The notes under the pieces: generated by a model
Told to the model about the DNA's origin: nothing
The model's database searches: none
Seen by the model: only the letters and a program-made list of their open reading frames with translations
Program-made: the position numbers and the translations under genes
Shown here: in pieces, positions 1-5,975 of the stretch
How the letters are laid out: each line of letters starts with the position of its first letter
Position numbering within the stretch: the stretch's first letter is position 1
DNA from: an uncultured Haloferula sp.
GTDB taxonomy: Bacteria; Verrucomicrobiota; Verrucomicrobiae; Verrucomicrobiales; Akkermansiaceae
Length of the DNA stretch: 8,191 nucleotides
Assembly: GCA_946885645.1 (NCBI GenBank)
Contig: CAMPGU010000183.1
Span: 1-8,191, forward strand
Direction of reading: 5' to 3'

Positions 1-774
1 GCCTTCCACCGTGACAGAGCATTCCACTTCGCTGCGCCGGGTGGTATTCGCGGCCATCCCCCGGAGCGCGGTCTCGAGCCCTTCTTCCTCCAGCGGCACC
101 GGATAGAGCCCTTTGGCAAGGTCGCGGGCCTGGGTGATCGACTCGTCGATCATCGTTACGATTTCCGATGCCTCGTCGGCACCCGCGGGATGATCGGCCT
201 CCAAACGCCGCTGCAGCATGCCCGCGGAGAAAGCGGTGGCCACCAGATGCTGGCAGAGGCCGTCATGCAAATCCTGGCCGATGCGGGCCTGCTCCGATTC
301 GCGGGCTTCGATGATACGATTTTCCAGCTTGAGGCGCTCCCTTACTTCCGCCTGGAGGCGGGAGGTACGATCCCGCACCCGCTGGTCGAGAGAATCATTG
401 AGATCCCGCAGCGAGCGCACGAGACGGACCATCACCATCAAGACGCCGAAACGCAGGGCGGCATCCGAATAGGGAATCCACGCCGCCCCGCTCTCCTGGT
501 GGGTCGCGAGATTCGCCAGCAGCGACATGAGGGTGGCAAACAAGGCGCAGGCGACGCTGGCCCGCACCTCGGCATGGCGGCTGACGAGCAACACCGGGAG
601 CAGATAGAAGAACGTGCTGCTAAGCTGGGGCTCGATCAGCAAATCGATGCCGCCGATCATCAGGATCATCACCACCCCGAGCAACACGGCCGCCCACGGC
701 GGCAGGCGTCCGGCGAAAAAACTGCCCGTGTCCGCTCCACCTCTTGCCGCAGCCGATCCCGACGGTTCACCCAT
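1..774 (-). CDS. Sensor histidine kinase, HisKA_3 (NarX/DegS-like) class, N-terminal part only
   Basis: Membrane-bound sensor kinase of a two-component system. It should autophosphorylate on histidine and pass phosphate to a LuxR/NarL-type response regulator. The window shows 258 codons from the ATG at 774; the gene runs off the left edge before the HATPase_c domain. Residues 27-118 contain about four hydrophobic segments (roughly 27-44, 52-66, 70-90 and 103-118), including FFYLLPVLLVS. This resembles the multi-helix N-terminal module common in histidine kinases of Verrucomicrobia and Planctomycetes. Residues 119-160 look like a charged coiled-coil linker. The dimerization/phosphoacceptor domain follows, with ARIGQDLHDGLCQH and phospho-acceptor His170, then the typical DLAKGLYPVPLEEEGLETAL at 218-237. 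The start is well bounded: an in-frame stop lies at 786-784 and this is the first ATG after it, though no Shine-Dalgarno is visible. It lies 57 bases downstream of the topoisomerase gene on the same strand. The signal sensed is unknown. Family assignment is confident. Confidence 0.9.
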   Translation of the reverse strand, partial: MGEPSGSAAARGGADTGSFFAGRLPPWAAVLLGVVMILMIGGIDLLIEPQLSSTFFYLLPVLLVSRHAEVRASVACALFATLMSLLANLATHQESGAAWIPYSDAALRFGVLMVMVRLVRSLRDLNDSLDQRVRDRTSRLQAEVRERLKLENRIIEARESEQARIGQDLHDGLCQHLVATAFSAGMLQRRLEADHPAGADEASEIVTMIDESITQARDLAKGLYPVPLEEEGLETALRGMAANTTRRSEVECSVTVEG

Positions 775-800
775 GCCGGAAGATCAATTCGAAGTCCGGC
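775..800 (-). repeat. Inverted repeat abutting the histidine kinase start codon
   Basis: A perfect 6-base inverted repeat, GCCGGA and TCCGGC, separated by 14 bases, ends directly at the kinase ATG. In the minus-strand transcript it could form a GC-rich hairpin next to the start codon. No U-tract follows, so it is not a terminator. It could limit translation or be chance in GC-rich DNA. The pairing is seen directly; any function is inference. Confidence 0.3.
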
Positions 801-831
801 ACGAAGGCAATGCGAATGCGTCACCCGCCCG

Positions 832-2811
832 TCATGCCCCGACCTCCGGATCGAAGTCCTTCGGAGCGCGGACGATGCGGTCGATCGGAAGCTTGGTGAC
901 GATGTTCCCGCCACTGGCCCGGCCCTTGATCGGGACCTCGCCGAAGTTGAAGGGCCGGCTCACGTTCCGCAGCTTCAGCGCCGGCTTGATGTGGACGATC
1001 AGGAACTGGTCGCTGCTCTCCGCCTCGCTCTTGTGCACGGCGAAGTAGAAGATCCTGCTACCGGGCGTCCCTTTCGTCAGCTCATACTCCTTGTCGCGCG
1101 TGATGCCGCCTACCCGGAAGCGCTTGGCCAGGAGCGGGCCCTCCTTGCCATCCCGATAAATCATCGAGTAGATCAGGTCTTCATCCTTGCGGAAAACAGC
1201 GACGCGCAAGGGGCGTGGGCCGACGAAGAACTTCTCCGCCACCTTCACGATCCGCATCTTGCTGTCCTGGCCGAAAATGATCACGTCATCCAGCGTGGAG
1301 CACTTCTCAAGCGGGGTCTCCTTCTTCAGCCCGTAGCCGGCAAAGCCGTTCTTTTCGTCGAGGTAGAGCGTCTCCGTCGCCAGGATCACCTGGCTGCGAT
1401 CCACCCGATCGAAGGAGGAAATCTCGGTCTTCCGCTCGCGGCCCTTCGCATACTTCTTCTTCAGGTCTTCGAACCAGCGGATGGCGTAGCGCGTGAGTTG
1501 CTTGAGATTCTTCTCCGTCTCGTCGATGTCCTTTTCCAGCGACTTGATCTCCTCGTCCGCCTTGAAGGAGTCGAATTTCGAGATCCGCTTGATCTTGATC
1601 TCCGTCAGGCGCACCAGATCCTCTTCGGTCACCTCGCGCTTGAGCAGCTTCTTGAAGGGCTTCAAGCCCTTGTCGATCGCTCCCAGCACACCCTCCCAGG
1701 TGGTCTCCTCTTCGATATCCCGGTAGATGCGGTTCTCGATGAAGATCTTCTCCAGGGAGCTGAAGTGCCACTTTTCCTGCAACTCGCCCAAGCGGATCTC
1801 CAGCTCCTTCCGGAGCAGCTCCCGGGTCTGCTCGGTATTGCGCCTGAGAATCTCCGAGACGCCCAGGAACTGCGGCTTGTCATCGGCAATGACACAGGCA
1901 TTCGGCGAAAGGCTCAGCTCGCAATCGGTGAAAGCATAGAGCGCATCGCGCATGTTCTCCGGGTCCACGCCCGAGGGCAGGTGGACCAGGATATCGGCAT
2001 GGGCTGCCGTGTTGTCCTCGATCTTCGCGATCTTGATCTTCCCCTTGTCGGCCGCGGCGACGATCGAATCCATCAACGCACCCGTGGTGGTGCCGAAGGG
2101 GATTTCCGTGATGCGCAGCAGGCCCTTCTTCTCCGAGGAGATGCGGGCGCGGATGCGGATCCGCCCGCCCCGCAGGCCGTCCCGGTAGTCGGACGCGTCC
2201 ATGATCCCGCCGGTCGGGAAGTCGGGTATGAGCACGAAAGGCTCCTTCCGCAGCGCGGCGATGGAAGCATCGATCAGCTCGATGAAATTGTGCGGCAGCA
2301 TCTTGCACGCGAGGCCCACGGCGATGCCCTCCACCCCCTGCGCGAGCAGTAGCGGGAATTTCACCGGCAGCGTCACGGGCTCCTTGTTCCGCCCGTCGTA
2401 GGAAGGCGTCCACTCGGTCGTCTTCGGATTGAAAGTAATATCGAGCGCGAGCTTCGTCAGCCGTGCCTCGATGTACCGCGACGCGGCGGCACCGTCGCCG
2501 GTCAGCGTGTTGCCCCAGTTTCCCTGCGTGTCGATCAGCAGGTCCTTCTGGCCGAGCTGCACCATGGCATCGCCGATGGATTGATCCCCGTGCGGGTGGT
2601 ACTTCATCGTATTCCCCACCACATTGGCCACTTTGTTGTAGCGACCGTCGTCGAGTTCCTTGAGCGAATGCAGAATGCGCCGCTGCACGGGTTTCAGTCC
2701 GTCGTTCAGGTGGGGCACCGCGCGCTCCAGAATCACGTAGGAGGCGTAGTCGAGGAAGTAGTCGGAATACATCGCCCCCAGGGAAGCGTGCTGGTCCGGA
2801 TCGTGCATCAT
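832..2811 (-). CDS. parC: DNA topoisomerase IV subunit A-like protein (ParC/GyrA family), Bacteroidetes-like form
   Basis: A-subunit of a type IIA topoisomerase, which breaks and rejoins double-stranded DNA to decatenate or relax chromosomes together with an ATPase B subunit (ParE/GyrB). The protein has 659 residues. The winged-helix breakage region is at about 15-125, with KYHPHGD at 70-76 and the catalytic tyrosine Tyr113 after Arg112 in AAASRYIEARL. The tower follows with GIAVG at 162-166 and LPHNF at 172-176. A charged coiled-coil stretch lies at about 325-460. The C-terminal domain, about 475-650, is short compared with E. coli GyrA or ParC and has no GyrA-box (QRRGGKG), so topoisomerase IV is the better call than gyrase. 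GYGLKKETP and GITRDKEYELTKGT match the Bacteroidetes-type ParC. Position 77 (E. coli GyrA Ser83 equivalent) is Gln; the Asp87 equivalent is Asp81. The ATG at 2811 is the first after an in-frame stop at 2904-2902; a second ATG follows immediately. No parE is adjacent. The name parC rests on homology recognition. Confidence 0.93.
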   Translation of the reverse strand: MMHDPDQHASLGAMYSDYFLDYASYVILERAVPHLNDGLKPVQRRILHSLKELDDGRYNKVANVVGNTMKYHPHGDQSIGDAMVQLGQKDLLIDTQGNWGNTLTGDGAAASRYIEARLTKLALDITFNPKTTEWTPSYDGRNKEPVTLPVKFPLLLAQGVEGIAVGLACKMLPHNFIELIDASIAALRKEPFVLIPDFPTGGIMDASDYRDGLRGGRIRIRARISSEKKGLLRITEIPFGTTTGALMDSIVAAADKGKIKIAKIEDNTAAHADILVHLPSGVDPENMRDALYAFTDCELSLSPNACVIADDKPQFLGVSEILRRNTEQTRELLRKELEIRLGELQEKWHFSSLEKIFIENRIYRDIEEETTWEGVLGAIDKGLKPFKKLLKREVTEEDLVRLTEIKIKRISKFDSFKADEEIKSLEKDIDETEKNLKQLTRYAIRWFEDLKKKYAKGRERKTEISSFDRVDRSQVILATETLYLDEKNGFAGYGLKKETPLEKCSTLDDVIIFGQDSKMRIVKVAEKFFVGPRPLRVAVFRKDEDLIYSMIYRDGKEGPLLAKRFRVGGITRDKEYELTKGTPGSRIFYFAVHKSEAESSDQFLIVHIKPALKLRNVSRPFNFGEVPIKGRASGGNIVTKLPIDRIVRAPKDFDPEVGA

Positions 2812-2936
2812 GGAGGGCGGATGCTTGGCGGTTCCGGCGGGGGGCGCAAGCGCGGAGGTGGGCAGACGAACGCCGCGGCCCGGCTGCCCCGCTACCGGCC
2901 TCTAACCCCATCGGGGGGCTCGCTCCTTCCTTGGAA
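2812..2936. promoter_or_regulatory. Divergent intergenic region between parC and the pectin operon
   Basis: About 120 bases separate the parC start from the first possible starts of the plus-strand operon, so promoters for both directions must lie here or just inside the 5' end of the plus gene. The sequence is very GC-rich with small palindromes (GCCGCGGC at 2872-2879; CCCC-ATC-GGGG near 2906-2916). I see no sigma-70 -35/-10 pair of good quality in either direction and no sigma-54 site. A promoter here is inferred from gene layout only. Confidence 0.4.
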
Positions 2937-4865
2937 ATGGCCGAAAATGTGGCTTCCGACCTATTTTTGCCCCGAAAATTGAAATCACCCTACCGATTCC
3001 TCGCTGCGTTCCTCCTTTCCGCCACCTGCCTCGCCCCCCCTGCGCGGGCGGAAGTGCACGTGAAAGACGAAGGCCGGACCCTCCTGCTGGAAAACGGCCT
3101 CATCTCCGCGCGGGTGGAGAAGTCGAAGGGTAGTCTCGTCTCGCTTCGCCGCGGGAATCTGGAGATGCTCGGGGGCGGCTCCGGCTACTGGTCCGTCACC
3201 GGCGGCTCAGAGAAGGGACGCTTCCAAGCCCTCCCCCGGGCGGCCAGCGCCCGGATCACGAAGACGGGTGGCCCGACCGGGGAAATCTCCCTGGAGTGCC
3301 GCTATACGGGCGCGCCGGGAACTTGGCCGCTGGATATCAGTCTCCGCTACGCCTTGCTGGAGGGGGCGGAGGGCCTGTACGTTTACGGCGTTTTCTCGCA
3401 TCGCGGGGGAATGCCCGGTTTTTCCATCGCGGAGGCGCGCTACGTGGCGAAGCCGGATGGCCGGATCTTCGACCACTTCACCGTGGATCCCGAGCGCTCC
3501 CGCCGTATGCCCACCGGTGCCGATTGGGACCAAGGGACGCAGCTTAATCTCAAGGAGGCCCGGCGGCTCACCACCGGCATCCACCAGGGAAAAGTGGAGC
3601 ACAAGTACGGCTACTCCGCCCTCTTTTCGGAGTCCCCCGCCTACGGTTGGTCCTCGGCGGAAAAGAAGACCGGCCTTTGGATGATCAACCCCTCGCTGGA
3701 ATACATCGCGGGCGGCCCGACGAAACCCGAGCTCACCGGCCATCTCGACGTGAACCCCGGGGGGCGGCCGGTGCTGCTGAACATGTGGCACGGCAGCCAC
3801 TACGGCGGCTGCTCCCTCCAGATCGCGGCGGATGAAGAATGGACGAAAGTCATCGGTCCCTTCCTGCTCCAGACAAACGCGGGGGGCGACGCGCTGGCGC
3901 TGTGGAGGGACGCCATGAAGACCGCGGCGAAGGAAGCGCGGCAGTGGCCTTATGCCTGGGTGGACGAGCCTCTTTATGCGGCGAAGGAGCGGATCCCCGT
4001 CTCCGGAAAAATCACGGTGAAGAATGCCGGCAGCAGCAAGGCGGGCACGATGTGGGTCGGCCTGACTGCGGAGGATTACGAGATCCGCTCCCGCCGGAGC
4101 GGCGAAAAGATCGGATGGCAGCGGGACGGCAAGCACTACCAATATTGGGCCAAGGCTTCCGCCGACGGCTCCTTCCGCCTCGGCTCGGTGCGGCCGGGGA
4201 AATATGTCCTGCGTGCATACGCGGACGGGATTCCCGGCGAGTTCGCGCAGCGCGGGATTGAAGTGCTACGGGGCCAACCGCTCTCCCTCGGCGCGATCGC
4301 CTGGACGGTCGAACGTTCCGGCCCGCTGGTTTGGGAGATCGGCATCCCCGACCGCAGCGCCCGGGAATTCCGCAATGGCGACCGCTATTGGATGTGGGGC
4401 CAGCATTTGGGATTCCGCGAGGATTTCCCCAAAGGGGTCGATTACGCCGTCGGAAAGAGCGATTGGCGGAAAGATTGGAACCTCTGCCAGCCGCTCGATC
4501 TTGATGCGTCCGGACGGGTGCTGGGAGATTCGGTGTGGCGGGTTCGCTTCGACCTGAAGGAGGTGGCCCCCCACCGCCTGAGGATCGCCCTGTGCGGGCA
4601 TCGCCAGAACGACCGCTTGTCCGTCGCCGTGAATGGCACGTCTGCCGGGAATAGCGGCAGGTTGCCGGAAAACGGAGTGATGCACCGGGACGGCCACCGG
4701 GGCCTGCTCACGGAGCTGGATTTCCAGATTCCGGAGGAGATGCTGAAAAAGTCCGGCAATGTCCTGGAACTCCGTCTGAGCGGAGAGGTCTGGCATCAAG
4801 GCTTGCTCTATGATTACCTGAGACTGGAGCGGGCAGATGCCGATGTAGCTCCAGGCACCTTGTGA
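2937..4865 (+). CDS. Rhamnogalacturonan lyase, polysaccharide lyase family 4 (PL4), secreted
   Basis: Endolyase that cleaves the rhamnose-galacturonate backbone of rhamnogalacturonan I by beta-elimination. Numbering here is from the ATG at 2937 (642 residues). A hydrophobic signal peptide ends with PPARA at residue 38. The catalytic beta-sandwich runs from about 40 to 325 and contains KYGYSA (Lys223), LWMINPSLEYIAGGPTKPEL, TGH (His269) and HGSHYGG (His285, His288). These match plant and bacterial PL4 enzymes, whose known catalytic pair is a lysine and a histidine; Lys223 with His269 is my best mapping. A fibronectin III-like domain (about 335-430, with GSFRLGSVRPGKYVLRAYADG) and a carbohydrate-binding-like sandwich (about 435-635, ending LLYDYLRLE) complete the usual three-domain order. 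The start is uncertain. TTG 2931, ATG 2937 and TTG 2979 are all in frame, none has a Shine-Dalgarno, and the TTG at 2979 would give the most typical signal peptide (24 residues). It is the first gene of a tight operon. Confidence 0.92.
   Translation: MAENVASDLFLPRKLKSPYRFLAAFLLSATCLAPPARAEVHVKDEGRTLLLENGLISARVEKSKGSLVSLRRGNLEMLGGGSGYWSVTGGSEKGRFQALPRAASARITKTGGPTGEISLECRYTGAPGTWPLDISLRYALLEGAEGLYVYGVFSHRGGMPGFSIAEARYVAKPDGRIFDHFTVDPERSRRMPTGADWDQGTQLNLKEARRLTTGIHQGKVEHKYGYSALFSESPAYGWSSAEKKTGLWMINPSLEYIAGGPTKPELTGHLDVNPGGRPVLLNMWHGSHYGGCSLQIAADEEWTKVIGPFLLQTNAGGDALALWRDAMKTAAKEARQWPYAWVDEPLYAAKERIPVSGKITVKNAGSSKAGTMWVGLTAEDYEIRSRRSGEKIGWQRDGKHYQYWAKASADGSFRLGSVRPGKYVLRAYADGIPGEFAQRGIEVLRGQPLSLGAIAWTVERSGPLVWEIGIPDRSAREFRNGDRYWMWGQHLGFREDFPKGVDYAVGKSDWRKDWNLCQPLDLDASGRVLGDSVWRVRFDLKEVAPHRLRIALCGHRQNDRLSVAVNGTSAGNSGRLPENGVMHRDGHRGLLTELDFQIPEEMLKKSGNVLELRLSGEVWHQGLLYDYLRLERADADVAPGTL
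2941..2979 (+). promoter_or_regulatory. Paired CCGAAAAT repeats flanking TATTTTTG near the operon start
   Basis: CCGAAAAT occurs at 2941-2948 and again at 2972-2979, 31 bases apart (about three helical turns). Between them, TATTTTTG at 2962-2969 fits the TAnnTTTG form known for Bacteroidetes -7 elements, but no TTTG lies at the expected upstream distance. The stretch is clearly more A/T-rich than its surroundings. If the gene really starts at TTG 2979, this would be upstream DNA and could carry a promoter or operator. If it starts at 2937, it is coding. The repeats are seen directly; a regulatory role is speculative. Confidence 0.2.
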
Positions 4866-4890
4866 TCGCGGGCATTGACTCCCTCAACTC

Positions 4891-5967
4891 ATGCGCTTTT
4901 TCGTCCTCTCTCTTCTGATTCCGGCACTGCTCCATGCAGGACCTGTGGGCTTTGCATCGCTGGCGGGGGGAACTTCCGGCGGAGGCGATGCGAAAGTCCA
5001 GGTCGTCCGCACCGCCGCAGAGCTGAGGGACGCGCTGGAACGTACGGATGTGGCGAAAGGCGACCGCGACCGCACCCCGCGGGTCATCCGCTTGGCAGGT
5101 GATATCGATCTCACCGGACTCGCCAACGGCACGCCTGGCAAAGAGCTGGGGCGCACGGGCGTCATCCGCCCGCGCTCGCATACCACCTTGGAAGGTCCGG
5201 CGGGCGGTGCCGTCTTGAAAGGCGGCACCATCGAGCTGAAGCGGGCGGAAAACGTCATTGTCCGCAATCTCCGTTTCCGGAGCCTGTGGGAGCACGATCC
5301 CTCGGGCGAATACGACGAACTGGGCTGGGATTACGTGCGCGTCTCCTCCTCCCGCCGCGTGTGGATCGACCGCTGCGACTTCGGCCGCGTCTATGACGGC
5401 CACCTTGATATCATCCACGGCTCCGACCTCGTAACCGTCTCCCGTTGCATCTTCTCCGGCGAAAACGGCGCAGCTCAGAAGAAGTGCATGCTCATCGGCA
5501 ACTCCCCCTCGGAAAAAGCCCGCGCGACCGATGAGGGTCACCTGAACGTCACGATCCACGGGTGCTGGTTCCGCGACATCGGCGGCCGTGCACCGCGATT
5601 GCGGCATGGCAATGTCCATTTCCTCAACAACCTGGTCGAGAACGCGGGCAGCGGCACCGTGTCCGTTTGCGGCGGGGCAACGCTGGTAGAGGGCTGCGTG
5701 TATCGCAACTGCAAGCTCCCTACCGCTTTCTCATACGCCGATGATACGGTCGAAAAGGGGCGCGGCGGTTCCATCCGCGTCCTCGACAGCCTCGACCTGG
5801 GCAAGCACTCGGGAGACCGTTTCCGTGATCATCCCCCGGCCTTCGCCTTCAATGCTCCGTCCGGATTCGTCTGGGGCAGCGACCGCTCCAAGCTGCCTTA
5901 TCTCTACGAGGCGGTCCCCGCCGCGGAGGTCGAGGCGCTCATAAAGCGCGAGGCCGGCCCCCGATAA
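4891..5967 (+). CDS. Pectate lyase, polysaccharide lyase family 1 (PL1), secreted
   Basis: Calcium-dependent lyase expected to cleave alpha-1,4-linked polygalacturonate by beta-elimination. The protein has 358 residues, a usual length for a single-domain PL1. A short signal peptide (1-16, ending LLHA) is followed by GFASLAGGTSGG, the typical PL1 opening, and then a right-handed beta-helix. By comparison with Erwinia PelC, the calcium ligands are Asp147 (GWDYVRV), Asp169 and Asp173 (YDGHLDI). Lys198 (KKCML) and the RxPxxR motif at Arg233-Pro235-Arg238 supply the catalytic lysine and arginines. The usual vWiDH motif reads VWIDR at 157-161, with Arg replacing His, which is odd. The C-terminus (PYLYEAVPAAEVEALI) is typical of the family. 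The ATG lies 25 bases after the PL4 stop and 8 bases separate its stop from the next gene, supporting one operon. No Shine-Dalgarno is seen before the ATG. Pectin lyase activity on methylated substrate is the less likely alternative. Confidence 0.92.
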   Translation: MRFFVLSLLIPALLHAGPVGFASLAGGTSGGGDAKVQVVRTAAELRDALERTDVAKGDRDRTPRVIRLAGDIDLTGLANGTPGKELGRTGVIRPRSHTTLEGPAGGAVLKGGTIELKRAENVIVRNLRFRSLWEHDPSGEYDELGWDYVRVSSSRRVWIDRCDFGRVYDGHLDIIHGSDLVTVSRCIFSGENGAAQKKCMLIGNSPSEKARATDEGHLNVTIHGCWFRDIGGRAPRLRHGNVHFLNNLVENAGSGTVSVCGGATLVEGCVYRNCKLPTAFSYADDTVEKGRGGSIRVLDSLDLGKHSGDRFRDHPPAFAFNAPSGFVWGSDRSKLPYLYEAVPAAEVEALIKREAGPR

Positions 5968-5975
5968 TTTCGCGC

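Noticed and set aside
190..2352. A 720-codon plus-strand open frame, longer than the real gene beneath it.
   Set aside because: It runs exactly codon-antisense to both the histidine kinase and parC, which share one register. Sense genes this GC-rich rarely use TTA, CTA or TCA, so antisense stops are rare. Its protein has no recognisable domain, while both minus-strand proteins carry clear catalytic motifs.
1880..2911. A 343-codon minus-strand open frame overlapping the parC start.
   Set aside because: It is out of frame with parC, and its Ala/Arg/Gly-rich translation is typical of a shifted reading of GC-rich coding DNA.
2904..2917. CCCC-ATC-GGGG as a terminator or operator.
   Set aside because: It has only a four-base stem with no T-tract, and such short pairs are expected by chance in this composition.
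2950..2970. A possible sigma-54 promoter (TGGC followed by TTGC).
   Set aside because: The GG and GC elements are 16 bases apart rather than the required 10.
2985..3050. A lipoprotein signal for the PL4 protein because of Cys in the LSATC stretch.
   Set aside because: The residues before Cys (Ser-Ala-Thr) do not fit a lipobox with Leu at -3 and Gly/Ala/Ser at -1; PPARA is a better signal peptidase I site.
3207..4142. A 311-codon minus-strand open frame inside the PL4 gene.
   Set aside because: It is antisense to conserved PL4 motifs, has no known domain and has a low-complexity Arg/Gly/Pro composition.
4708..5619. A 303-codon minus-strand open frame spanning the PL4/PL1 junction.
   Set aside because: It crosses two well-supported plus-strand genes, and its translation shows no domain or plausible start context.
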